From: an uncultured Pelagibacteraceae bacterium
Lineage (GTDB): Bacteria; Pseudomonadota; Alphaproteobacteria; Pelagibacterales; Pelagibacteraceae
Assembly: GCA_902584225.1 (NCBI GenBank)
Contig: CACHYX010000004.1
Span: 1-47,518 of the forward strand
Direction of reading: 5' to 3'
DNA: 47,518 bases
The stretch's first letter is position 1. Every line of letters begins with the position of its first letter. The notes beneath the pieces are model-generated. The model made no database searches and was not told the origin of the DNA. It saw nothing but the letters and a program-made list of their open reading frames with translations. Below are positions 1 to 7,662 of the stretch, piece by piece. The position numbers were made by a program, and so were the translations under genes.

Positions 1-149
1 ATGCAAAAACTGATGTTTCTAACTTCTTTGATAATGTGATAGTCAATGATGAAGATGAAGCAATCAAAAAAAATCGTTTGGAACTTATGCAATTGTTATG
101 TAAAACGTTCAATAATTATTTAAATTTTTCTAATATTGAAAGTGCATAA
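1..149 (+). CDS. glyS: glycyl-tRNA synthetase beta subunit, C-terminal end (partial)
   Basis: Open at the left edge, read in the frame starting at base 3; 48 codons plus a TAA at 147-149. The tail contains FFDNVIVNDED, KKNRLELMQLL and a final NYLNFSNIESA, which matches the C-terminal helices of bacterial glycyl-tRNA synthetase beta subunits (the FFDxVMVN and RLxLL pattern). GlyS with GlyQ charges tRNA-Gly in the cytoplasm. The stop codon overlaps the next start by one base (TAATG), so it is probably translationally coupled to ppdK. Identity rests on a short tail only. Confidence 0.75.
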   Translation, partial: AKTDVSNFFDNVIVNDEDEAIKKNRLELMQLLCKTFNNYLNFSNIESA

Positions 150-2833
150 TGAACAATTTAGTTTTTAATTTTAAATCAAAAAAAATAAAAAAGATAAAGA
201 ACCCAAAGTTTATCTTAGGTGGTAAAGGAGCAAATCTAGCTCAAATGGGAAAACTTGGTTTACCCGTTCCTCCGGGATTTACAATATCAACAGGGGTTTG
301 TGAAATATTTTATAAAAACAATAAAAAACTTAATTCAAAACTTATTAAATCTATCAAACAAGAATTGAAACAAATTGAAAAAGAATGTGGAAAAAAATTT
401 GGTGATTTAGATAATCCATTACTGGTATCAGTAAGGTCAGGCGCAAGAGTTTCAATGCCTGGGATGATGGATACAATTTTAAATTTAGGTTTAAATGATG
501 AAACTGTTAAAGCTCTCGCAAAAAAAACTTCCAATATGAGGTTTGCAAAAGATAGCTACAGAAGATTCATTCAAATGTATTCTAATGTGGTGCTTGGAGT
601 AGAAAGTTATAATTTTGAGGAATTAATTGAAAATTATAAATTAACTAAGGGCGTTTTGTTAGATACCGATTTAGATGAAAGTGATTGGGATGGTCTTATT
701 AATGACTTTAAAAATGTTGTTAAAGAAAAGACTAAAAAACAATTTCCTCAAGATGTCTATGAACAATTGTTTGGAGCTATTTCAGCAGTTTTTTTGTCAT
801 GGGAAAGTAACCGTGCAAAAGTTTATAGAAAATTAAATCAAATACCTTCCGCATGGGGAACAGCTGTAAACGTTCAATCAATGGTTTTTGGAAACATGGG
901 TAATGATTGTGCAACAGGTGTTGTTTTTACTAGGAACCCATCAAATGGAAAAAATGAAATTTACGGAGAATATCTTATTAATGCTCAAGGGGAGGATGTT
1001 GTAGCTGGTACAAGAACACCAAACTACATAACAAAAAAAGCAAATAAAGACTCAAACTCAAAAGGTAAATCAATGGAAGAGGCTATGACAAAAGTTTATA
1101 CACAACTTAAAAAAATTCTCAAACTTTTAGAAAGACATTATAAAGATATGCAAGATGTAGAATTCACAGTCGAAAATTCTAAACTTTGGATGCTTCAAAC
1201 AAGATCTGGAAAGAGGACTGCAAAATCAGCTGTAAAAATAGCCGTAGACATGGTTAAAGAAAAATTAATAACAAAAAAAGAGGCAGTCTTAAGAGTAGAC
1301 CCCAACACTTTAGACACACTTCTTCATCCGACATTAGACGAAACAAAAGAGGTTAAAACTATTGCGAAAGGTTTACCCGCATCTCCAGGTGCAACAAGTG
1401 GAAAGGTTGTTTTTTCATCTGATGAAGCAGAAAGATTAAATGGGATGATGCAAGATACAATACTTGTTAGAGTAGAAACTTCACCAGAGGATATCCATGG
1501 CATGCATGCTGCAAAAGGTATTTTAACTGCTCGTGGAGGAATGACTAGTCATGCTGCTGTTGTTGCAAGAGGTATGGGAAGACCATGTGTATCTGGTTCA
1601 AGTGAAATTGATATTAATTATGAACAAAAAATATTTAGAACTTCGTCAAATGTAGAAGTAAAAGAGGGAGATGTAATTACAATTGACGGATCTACAGGTA
1701 GGGTAATCTTAGATAAAGTTCCAACTATAAAGCCAGAGATCTCAGGTGACTTTTCAAAGTTAATGAGTTGGGCTGATAGTTACAGAAAATTAAAAGTAAG
1801 AACAAACTCTGAGACCCCTCTTGATACAAAAACAGCAAGAGAATTTGGAGCTGAAGGTATTGGTCTTTGTAGGACTGAGCATATGTTTTTTGACGAGGAT
1901 AGAATTTTGTCTGTAAGAGAGATGATCTTATCTAAAACTATAGAGGATAGAAATAATGCTTTGGCAAAATTATTACCTCATCAAAAAAATGACTTTATAC
2001 AAATTTTTGAAATAATGAACGGTCTTCCAGTAACAGTTAGATTACTTGATCCACCTTTACATGAATTTTTACCGAAAAATGACAAAGAAATTGGCGACCT
2101 AAGTTCAGTAACAGGTTTAAATGCTAATGAAATACGATCTAGGACAGAGGAATTGCATGAACATAATCCAATGCTCGGACATAGAGGTTGTAGACTAGGC
2201 ATTTCTTTTCCAGAAATTTACGAAATGCAATGTAGAGCAATTTTTGAAGCTTTAGTTGAATGTAAAAAGAAGAAACTCAAATCTACAATGCCAGAAATTA
2301 TGATACCTCTCGTATCAACTGAGGCTGAAATTAAAATAATGAAAGATCTAGTAATAAGAGTTGCTAAAAAAGTTCAAGATGAAAATAATACTAAAATAAG
2401 TTTCTTAGTAGGAACCATGATTGAACTGCCAAGAGCAGCAATTAAAGCAAAAGATATTGCAAAACATGCTGAATTCTTTAGTTTTGGAACTAACGACTTA
2501 ACTCAAACAACTTTTGGTATAAGCAGAGATGACAGTGGAAAGTTTTTAAATGATTATATTGAAAATAAGATATTTGATATTGATCCCTTTGTTTCAATAG
2601 ATGATGGTGTAGGAGATTTAATTGAAATAGCTACGTTAAAAGGTAGAAAACAAAATAAAAAGATTAAACTTGGAATTTGCGGAGAACATGGCGGAGATCC
2701 TAAAAGTATAAATTTTTGTTCGAAAACAGGATTGAATTATGTTTCTTGTTCACCTTACAGAGTTCCTGTTGCACGTCTAGCCGCTGCACAGGCTGAACTT
2801 AAAAAAATAAAAAAATTTAAATTTCTAGCTTGA
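149..2833 (+). CDS. ppdK: pyruvate, phosphate dikinase
   Basis: 894 aa, the usual PPDK length. It interconverts pyruvate + ATP + Pi and PEP + AMP + PPi in the cytoplasm; in cells living on organic acids it would feed gluconeogenesis. The order is an N-terminal ATP-grasp nucleotide-binding domain (GGKGANLAQM near residue 25, SVRSGARVSMPGMMDT near residue 95), a central swivelling phosphohistidine domain (GGMTSHAAVVARGMGRPCVSG, with the catalytic His in TSH), and a C-terminal TIM-barrel PEP-binding domain (GTNDLTQTTFG, then GICGEHGGDP with its conserved Cys). The ATG overlaps the glyS stop. The 3' end overlaps the convergent nadC gene by 17 bp, with no separate terminator visible between them. 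Confidence 0.97.
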   Translation: MNNLVFNFKSKKIKKIKNPKFILGGKGANLAQMGKLGLPVPPGFTISTGVCEIFYKNNKKLNSKLIKSIKQELKQIEKECGKKFGDLDNPLLVSVRSGARVSMPGMMDTILNLGLNDETVKALAKKTSNMRFAKDSYRRFIQMYSNVVLGVESYNFEELIENYKLTKGVLLDTDLDESDWDGLINDFKNVVKEKTKKQFPQDVYEQLFGAISAVFLSWESNRAKVYRKLNQIPSAWGTAVNVQSMVFGNMGNDCATGVVFTRNPSNGKNEIYGEYLINAQGEDVVAGTRTPNYITKKANKDSNSKGKSMEEAMTKVYTQLKKILKLLERHYKDMQDVEFTVENSKLWMLQTRSGKRTAKSAVKIAVDMVKEKLITKKEAVLRVDPNTLDTLLHPTLDETKEVKTIAKGLPASPGATSGKVVFSSDEAERLNGMMQDTILVRVETSPEDIHGMHAAKGILTARGGMTSHAAVVARGMGRPCVSGSSEIDINYEQKIFRTSSNVEVKEGDVITIDGSTGRVILDKVPTIKPEISGDFSKLMSWADSYRKLKVRTNSETPLDTKTAREFGAEGIGLCRTEHMFFDEDRILSVREMILSKTIEDRNNALAKLLPHQKNDFIQIFEIMNGLPVTVRLLDPPLHEFLPKNDKEIGDLSSVTGLNANEIRSRTEELHEHNPMLGHRGCRLGISFPEIYEMQCRAIFEALVECKKKKLKSTMPEIMIPLVSTEAEIKIMKDLVIRVAKKVQDENNTKISFLVGTMIELPRAAIKAKDIAKHAEFFSFGTNDLTQTTFGISRDDSGKFLNDYIENKIFDIDPFVSIDDGVGDLIEIATLKGRKQNKKIKLGICGEHGGDPKSINFCSKTGLNYVSCSPYRVPVARLAAAQAELKKIKKFKFLA

Positions 2834-3650
2834 AATCTATAGCTGGAGCACTGTGGGTGATGCTACCAACCGAAATTCTATCAACGCCTGTTTTTGAGAC
2901 CGATTTAACATTTTTAAGAGTAATGTTTCCAGATGCCTCAGTTTCATAATATTTTTTTGCAAGTTTTACACCCATTTTTAGATTTTTGATATTCATATTA
3001 TCAAAAAGAATTGTGTTGAATTTTAAACCCAAAATTAATTTAAGTTGTTTTAAATTGTCAACTTCTACTGTAATTTTTTTTCCTTTTTTATTTTTAATTG
3101 CTTTTTGAACTAAAAATTTTAGTTCTGAACTTGCGATATGATTATCTTTAATTAAAAACTCATCACTAAGATTGAATCTATGATTAGTACCGCCACCCAA
3201 TTTAACCGCATACTTTTGTATTACTCTTAAGTTTGGAATTGTTTTACGAGTACAACAAATCTTACTTTTGCCTTTGATAAGTTTGACAAATTTATTAGTG
3301 TAACTAGCTATACCTGATATGTGGGAAAGAAAATTTAGAGCTACTCTTTCACAAATTAAAATATTTTTTGAATCACCCTTGATCGTAGCAATAATTTGGC
3401 CCTTTTTAACTTGAGAGCCATCCTTTTTTTTAATATGAAATTGGATCTTACCATCGAAGATTTTAAATGTGCTTTTAGCAAATTCTATTCCACCAATTAT
3501 TCCATTTTGATTTGCGATTATCTTAAATTTTTTGATACTACTTTTCTTTATAAGATTTGATGTGATATCTCCACTGGGATATAAATCCTCATTCAGTGCA
3601 AGTTTGACAGAATTATTTATGAAACTTTTACTTAAAATTATTTTTGACAC
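2817..3650 (-). CDS. nadC: nicotinate-nucleotide pyrophosphorylase (carboxylating)
   Basis: 277 aa, normal length. Quinolinate phosphoribosyltransferase converts quinolinate + PRPP to nicotinate mononucleotide in de novo NAD synthesis. The diagnostic block RKTIPNLRVIQKYAV, GGGTNHRFNL, DEFLIKDNHI is intact, as is the ILFDNM and SVGSITHSAPAIDF C-terminus that closes the barrel. It starts with GTG at 3650, five bases after the nadA stop, and is presumably cotranscribed with nadA. No nadB (aspartate oxidase) or aspartate dehydrogenase gene lies in the window, so the source of iminoaspartate is not visible here. Confidence 0.96.
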   Translation of the reverse strand: MSKIILSKSFINNSVKLALNEDLYPSGDITSNLIKKSSIKKFKIIANQNGIIGGIEFAKSTFKIFDGKIQFHIKKKDGSQVKKGQIIATIKGDSKNILICERVALNFLSHISGIASYTNKFVKLIKGKSKICCTRKTIPNLRVIQKYAVKLGGGTNHRFNLSDEFLIKDNHIASSELKFLVQKAIKNKKGKKITVEVDNLKQLKLILGLKFNTILFDNMNIKNLKMGVKLAKKYYETEASGNITLKNVKSVSKTGVDRISVGSITHSAPAIDFKLEI

Positions 3651-3655
3651 AGATA

Positions 3656-4645
3656 CTATCTGCCTATTTCAGCCATTCTCTCTACAGATCTTTTAGCTTT
3701 CTCGATTGTTTCATCAGACATTAAAATTTCATTTGTTTCATTTTTTAAACAATCCAAAATTTTAGGAAGAGTAATTCTTTTCATATGTGGGCAAAGGTTG
3801 CATGGTCTTATAAACTTTACATTTGGGTTATCTACTTGAACGTTGTCACTCATGGAACACTCCGTTACCATCATAACTTTTTCCGGTTGATTGTCTTTTA
3901 CATATTTTATCATTCCACTTGTTGACCCTGTGAAATCACTTGCATTTATAACATCTGGTGGACACTCAGGATGAGCAATAACCTTTATTCCAGGATTATT
4001 TTTTCTAATTTCATTAATTTCTGTATCATTAAACTTTTCATGTACTTCACATGTTCCTTTCCATGAGATAATTTCAACATCAGTTTGAGAAGCCACATAT
4101 TTAGCAAGATAATCATCTGGCAAGAAAATAACTTTTCTGACACCTAATGAATTTACAATTTTAACAGCATTCGCTGAAGTACAACAAACATCTGTTTCTG
4201 CTTTTACATCTGCTGAAGTATTTACATATGAAACGACCGGAACACCTGGATTTTGTTTTTTTAGTTTTCTTACATCTTCACCTGTTATTGATGATGATAA
4301 AGAGCAACCTGCTCTCATATCTGGCAACAACACTTTTTTATTAGGGCTCATAAGTTTTGCAGTCTCGGCCATAAAGTGCACTCCACACATAACAATTATA
4401 TCAGCTTTAGTTTTTGCAGCCTCTACAGCTAAAGCAAGAGAGTCTGCGGAAAAATCTGATATCCCGTGATATATTTCTGGTGTCTGATAATTATGAGCAA
4501 GAATTACAGCGTTCTTTTCTTTTTTAAGTTTGTTTATTTCGTAAATATATGGAGCGTGTGTAGACCATTCAATTTCAGGAATAGTCTTAGAAATTTTTTG
4601 ATAAATTGGCTGAGTTGCTTTTTTTATTTCAGGAGTAAATTCCAT
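3656..4645 (-). CDS. nadA: quinolinate synthase A
   Basis: 329 aa. NadA condenses iminoaspartate with dihydroxyacetone phosphate to quinolinate using an oxygen-sensitive [4Fe-4S] cluster. Visible motifs are ILAHNYQ near residue 49, DMRAGCSLSS near 109 and FLPDDYL near 174. Candidate cluster cysteines are C87 (VMCGVHFM), C199 (KGTCEVHEKF) and the CNLCPHMKR pair near 282/285; three of these would serve in the known family. It is first in a nadA-nadC unit on the minus strand, divergent from the tRNA-Leu gene, with only 56 bp between the two starts. Confidence 0.97.
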   Translation of the reverse strand: MEFTPEIKKATQPIYQKISKTIPEIEWSTHAPYIYEINKLKKEKNAVILAHNYQTPEIYHGISDFSADSLALAVEAAKTKADIIVMCGVHFMAETAKLMSPNKKVLLPDMRAGCSLSSSITGEDVRKLKKQNPGVPVVSYVNTSADVKAETDVCCTSANAVKIVNSLGVRKVIFLPDDYLAKYVASQTDVEIISWKGTCEVHEKFNDTEINEIRKNNPGIKVIAHPECPPDVINASDFTGSTSGMIKYVKDNQPEKVMMVTECSMSDNVQVDNPNVKFIRPCNLCPHMKRITLPKILDCLKNETNEILMSDETIEKAKRSVERMAEIGR

Positions 4646-4662
4646 ATCACAAATGTATCAAC

Positions 4663-4691
4663 TTGAAAGATAGTTGTCATTCAATTAATGT
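4663..4691 (+). promoter_or_regulatory. possible sigma-70 promoter of tRNA-Leu
   Basis: TTGAAA at 4663-4668, a 17-base spacer, then TAATGT at 4686-4691, ending about ten bases before the mature tRNA 5' end. The -35 is good (5/6) and the -10 is poor (3/6), so this is tentative. Confidence 0.3.
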
Positions 4692-4701
4692 GACGCATAA
4701 G

Positions 4702-4787
4702 GCGGCCATGCTGAAATTGGTAGACAGGCACGGTTGAGGGCCGTGTGGACCTAGTCCATGAGAGTTCAAATCTCTCTGGCCGCACCA
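4702..4787 (+). tRNA. tRNA-Leu (anticodon GAG)
   Basis: 86 nt with an encoded CCA. The acceptor arm GCGGCCA (4702-4708) pairs perfectly with TGGCCGC (4777-4783), followed by discriminator A and CCA at 4785-4787. The anticodon stem CACGG/CCGTG encloses the loop TTGAGGG, giving anticodon GAG, which reads CUU/CUC leucine codons. A long variable arm and a T-arm with GTTCAAAT are present, as expected for a class II tRNA. The segment from 4743 to the CCA end is repeated at 6342-6386, marking this tRNA as an integration target. Confidence 0.96.
4743..4787 (+). repeat. 45-bp direct repeat, copy 1 (putative attL inside tRNA-Leu)
   Basis: The stretch from the 3' strand of the anticodon stem through the CCA of tRNA-Leu is repeated at 6342-6386 with 44 of 45 bases identical; the only difference is T4777 versus C6376. 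A duplicated tRNA 3' half is the usual footprint of tyrosine-integrase insertion, because the incoming element restores the tRNA end. Confidence 0.85.
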
Positions 4788-4806
4788 ATTAATTAGATTT
4801 TATGGG

Positions 4807-4824
4807 ATTTTTTTGCAAAAAAAT
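4807..4824. repeat. 18-bp A/T palindrome downstream of tRNA-Leu
   Basis: ATTTTTTTGCAAAAAAAT is a perfect palindrome (T7-GC-A7 with flanking A/T) 20 bp after the tRNA CCA, in the 119 bp between the tRNA and the start of the outer-membrane gene. It could be a weak hairpin ending tRNA transcription or an integration-associated site. It has no GC stem, so its role is uncertain. Confidence 0.4.
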
Positions 4825-4841
4825 TTCAAAATTTTAACCTT

Positions 4842-4852
4842 ACTGCGCTCAT
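4842..4852 (+). repeat. inverted repeat flanking the island gene, left copy
   Basis: ACTGCGCTCAT is the reverse complement, with one mismatch, of ATGAGCGCACT at 6274-6284. The two copies sit just outside the single gene of the tRNA-Leu island. An overlapping second copy of the core, AGTGCGCT, follows at 4853-4860. These GC-rich motifs stand out in the AT-rich surroundings. Confidence 0.45.
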
Positions 4853-4906
4853 AGTGCGCTAATCAGTGTGGTCTCATTTTCTTATTATTACTTTATAGTT
4901 TTATTT

Positions 4907-6274
4907 ATGAAAAAAATATTCATATCAATATTTCTTTTTAATCTAGTTGTAATGAATTTAGGCAATTTAAAAGCCGAAAGTTTTAACAAGAAATATATTG
5001 GAATAGGTTTTGGAAAAAATGCAATGTCTTCTAATGCTGAAAAAGATACTGTTGCAAATGTAAATTTGAGAAGAGAAACAATTTTGACAGATAGCTATAA
5101 CAGTGGAGAAGATATAAGATTTTTTTTTGGTGAATTATTTCCAATTTCTAACAAATTAGTTCATGGTTACGAATTTATTTATTCAGATGTCAATAATTTA
5201 AATGACTCTGATTATTATAGTACCAATAGTGCATTCAATACAGATTTTACAGAAGCAAGATTAAATAAAGTTTATGATATTAATTACCGTTTAGGAAAAA
5301 CAAATAAAAATCGATTAAACTATTTATTATTGGGATTATCTTATGCAGATGTAAATTACAAATCTTCACATCAAAATGGTGCGGTAGTCAATGATGTTAA
5401 TCTTAGTTTTCCAGGAATCAATATTGGTATTGGAGCAGAGCAAAAATTTGAAAAATTTAATATTGATTATAGAATTAATTATTCAGGTTATTTTTCAACA
5501 CAAAGTTTTGGTTTAGATGAAATAACTTCTGATACTGGATATGGAGATTATTATAAGCTTGATGATAACATCTCAGCGTCAATAAACATAAAGCATTTAT
5601 TTGGTGAAACAAATTCTGATTTAACCAAAAAGAATAAATTACTGGCTGATAAAAAAAATAGATCAGATTATATTGGAGGTTGGTTTGTTGGTTTAAATTA
5701 TATTTTTTCATCCAACGCTTATACAGGTCATTTAGATTCTGAGACAGCAAATAGTTCAGGTGCCTTTGGTCATCTTTATGATAGTAGAGATTCTTCTTCT
5801 ACTCCTGAAATATTATTAGGAAAAATAGATCCTTCCAATGGATTTTTTGGCTATAGTGGATTTGAATTAAATTATTCAGAGGGATATGAAGCAAACCCCA
5901 AAATAAGCTCTAGTTCTATTGGAAGTTCAGAAACTACTTTAGAAAATTCATTTAGTTTAAATTATATTCTAGGTCACAATATAACGTCAGGTGTTTTATT
6001 TTATAAACTTGGATTTAATGCCACTGATGTGGTTGTTAATTATAATAATAACGCAAGTTCTGAAACTCAAAAATTTAATGCTTACGGAATAAATTTAGGA
6101 ATAGATTATGAAAAACCTTTTAGAGATTTTAATTTTATATCTGGATTGGGTTTGACAAAATTTATAGTTGACAATAATCAAGAATTAGATGGATCAGGAA
6201 TTTATGACGTAACTGATACAATGGCAATTGATGATGTTTTGTATCTAAAATTTGGAATTAAGAAATATTTTTAA
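4907..6274 (+). CDS. outer-membrane protein with two tandem beta-barrel-like domains
   Basis: 455 aa from the ATG at 4907, which begins a clean signal peptide (MKKIFISIFLF, predicted cleavage after LKA, residue 23). An upstream in-frame GTG at 4868 would add 13 residues in front of the signal and is less likely. The mature part alternates polar and aromatic/aliphatic residues, as in amphipathic beta strands, and ends in KKYF, the terminal aromatic typical of proteins inserted by the BAM machinery. Residues about 24-233 and 254-455 look like two versions of the same barrel. Each opens with YIG-GxGxN-SSNA-like text, has matching mid-domain strands (LNYLLLGLSYADVNY versus LFYKLGFNATDVVVNY), and ends with a strand such as INIKHLF or KFGIKKYF. 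They are joined by a charged linker at about 234-253. It is the only gene between the tRNA-Leu direct repeats. Function unknown; no recognised family name. Confidence 0.75.
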   Translation: MKKIFISIFLFNLVVMNLGNLKAESFNKKYIGIGFGKNAMSSNAEKDTVANVNLRRETILTDSYNSGEDIRFFFGELFPISNKLVHGYEFIYSDVNNLNDSDYYSTNSAFNTDFTEARLNKVYDINYRLGKTNKNRLNYLLLGLSYADVNYKSSHQNGAVVNDVNLSFPGINIGIGAEQKFEKFNIDYRINYSGYFSTQSFGLDEITSDTGYGDYYKLDDNISASINIKHLFGETNSDLTKKNKLLADKKNRSDYIGGWFVGLNYIFSSNAYTGHLDSETANSSGAFGHLYDSRDSSSTPEILLGKIDPSNGFFGYSGFELNYSEGYEANPKISSSSIGSSETTLENSFSLNYILGHNITSGVLFYKLGFNATDVVVNYNNNASSETQKFNAYGINLGIDYEKPFRDFNFISGLGLTKFIVDNNQELDGSGIYDVTDTMAIDDVLYLKFGIKKYF

Positions 6275-6284
6275 TGAGCGCACT
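6274..6284 (-). repeat. inverted repeat flanking the island gene, right copy
   Basis: ATGAGCGCACT lies immediately after the outer-membrane gene and pairs as an inverted repeat with 4842-4852 (10/11). A GT-rich stretch, then GA-rich sequence, fills the 57 bp from here to the right direct repeat; no gene is seen there. Confidence 0.45.
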
Positions 6285-6341
6285 GTGTTGTGAGTGTGTT
6301 CGTTTAGAGAGAGCGAGTTAGAAGTGGCTTAGTTCAAAGCT

Positions 6342-6386
6342 GTGTGGACCTAGTCCATGAGAGTTCAAATCTCTCCGGCCGCACCA
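6342..6386 (+). repeat. 45-bp direct repeat, copy 2 (putative attR, tRNA-Leu 3' fragment)
   Basis: A copy of the tRNA-Leu 3' half including CCA, 44/45 identical to 4743-4787. The sequence before it does not form the D-arm or acceptor 5' strand, so it is not a functional tRNA. C6376 would pair with G rather than with the A at tRNA position 7, so the fragment derives from a slightly different tRNA-Leu allele. The cupin gene ends two bases after it. Confidence 0.85.
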
Positions 6387-6387
6387 T

Positions 6388-6732
6388 CTAGATAGCTTTG
6401 TTTTTTTTTCTTAAAAACACTAATAATAAACATCCTTTTTTAGAAAAAGATGAATGTTTTGAACCTGGCTTATACGAGATAAAATCACCTTTATTGAAAG
6501 TTGTATTATCTTCATCCGTTAGTTCTCCATCCAAAACAAAAAATTCCTCATAGTTTTGGTGCTTATGTTTTAGACTACTAGTACCGGGAGCCATTTTTAG
6601 TATGTAACTTCCAACACCAGTATTTTGATTATAAGATATTTTATGCCAACTTATACCTGAAATTGGTTTTCCATAACTGTTAAATGGAGTAAATTTTAAT
6701 TTAGATGGATTTATTATTTTCCTATTTTTCAC
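6388..6732 (-). CDS. small single-domain cupin protein (ChrR-like)
   Basis: 114 aa. The cupin motif 1 region is visible as HKHQNYEEFFVLDGEL, and the motif 2 region as GDFISYKPGSKHSSF, giving candidate metal ligands H, H, E and a later H. This resembles the anti-ECFsigma ChrR cupin fold or other small cupins that bind a metal. The reaction cannot be assigned. The GTG start overlaps the ygfZ stop by one base (TAGTG), so the two are likely one operon. Its 3' end abuts the right repeat of the tRNA-Leu island, so the insertion left it intact. Confidence 0.75.
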   Translation of the reverse strand: MKNRKIINPSKLKFTPFNSYGKPISGISWHKISYNQNTGVGSYILKMAPGTSSLKHKHQNYEEFFVLDGELTDEDNTTFNKGDFISYKPGSKHSSFSKKGCLLLVFLRKKNKAI

Positions 6733-7619
6733 TAATTCAGCCAGTTAGGTTTTAATATTTCGATATTTGCTTCCCCGCACTTAAATTCTTTATTATATTC
6801 AAACTCCTTCTCTTTAAATTTGATTAGAGCAAAACTAAATTTATTTGCTATCAAAACTTTACCAATCTCTACATTATTAGAAGTAATTGGGTCATTATTA
6901 TTTATTGAGCCTTTTTTTACTTGAAGTGGCAATAATCTTTTATTTAATTTATCTTTATTTTTTATACGTGAAGTATTTTCTTGACCAACATAACAACCTT
7001 TTTTAAAGTCAATTGCATTTAGTTCTACAAAATTACACTCTATTCCAAATAGTTTCTCTTGTAGTTGATCCATATTACTTTGTGGTATGCCTAGCTCAAA
7101 GCTCAATTTGTGATATTCATCAATGCTAGAGGATTTCAGTTTCATTTTTTTTAGGGACATGTATAGCTTTTCAAGATTAGCAATAATTCTTCCCCCTAAC
7201 TTTTTATTTCTTGGATCAAGGAGAACATGGTCCTCGTTATGTTTAAAAGTATATCCCAATTCATCTTTTGCACCTTCTATTGATAAGAATTTGTTGTAAC
7301 TAAAGGCAGCTACCACAAATTCATTACTTAAATTTAAAATTTCTACCTTTGATCTCAATTTATACATAACTAATTTTTTATAAAGTTGATCAACTATTTT
7401 TTTTTCACAATCTAAAAAATAACCGTCTTTATGTTTGAGTACTAGAAAATCAAATAAAAACTTTCCTTGAGGTGAAAGCAAAGATGCAAAACAACTTTTA
7501 TTTTCATTTACTTTTTCTATATCATTTGAGATAAGGTTTTGTAGATATTTGTCAGAGTCTGATCCATTTATATATAAGATCGCTCTATCGTCTAAAATAT
7601 AAACTTTTTCTAAATTCAT
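6732..7619 (-). CDS. ygfZ: tRNA-modifying / Fe-S assembly folate-binding protein YgfZ
   Basis: 295 aa, related to the GcvT aminomethyltransferase fold. YgfZ binds tetrahydrofolate and supports assembly or repair of certain Fe-S enzymes in the cytoplasm. The signature KGCYVGQE is present near residue 207, and the N-terminal GSDSDKYLQNLISND segment is typical. ATG start; it overlaps the cupin gene downstream by one base. The promoter side faces the dihydroorotase gene, 43 bp away. Confidence 0.9.
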   Translation of the reverse strand: MNLEKVYILDDRAILYINGSDSDKYLQNLISNDIEKVNENKSCFASLLSPQGKFLFDFLVLKHKDGYFLDCEKKIVDQLYKKLVMYKLRSKVEILNLSNEFVVAAFSYNKFLSIEGAKDELGYTFKHNEDHVLLDPRNKKLGGRIIANLEKLYMSLKKMKLKSSSIDEYHKLSFELGIPQSNMDQLQEKLFGIECNFVELNAIDFKKGCYVGQENTSRIKNKDKLNKRLLPLQVKKGSINNNDPITSNNVEIGKVLIANKFSFALIKFKEKEFEYNKEFKCGEANIEILKPNWLN

Positions 7620-7643
7620 AATTGATTATTATTCTGTTATAAT
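7615..7643 (+). promoter_or_regulatory. probable sigma-70 promoter of the dihydroorotase gene
   Basis: Perfect -10 TATAAT at 7638-7643, with TTCATA (4/6) 17 bases upstream at 7615-7620, giving a leader of about 13 nt before the ATG at 7663. The -35 lies over the ygfZ start codon. Confidence 0.45.
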
Positions 7644-7662
7644 ATATCTACTTTCAAAAACA

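Noticed and set aside
4868..4906. Upstream GTG start extending the outer-membrane protein by 13 residues
   Set aside because: It would place VSFSYYYFIVLF before a standard signal peptide that begins at MKKIF; the ATG at 4907 gives a normal exported precursor.
6310..6386. A second tRNA-Leu gene
   Set aside because: Only the 3' half from the anticodon stem onward is present. The upstream sequence cannot form an acceptor 5' strand or D-arm, so it is a repeat fragment.
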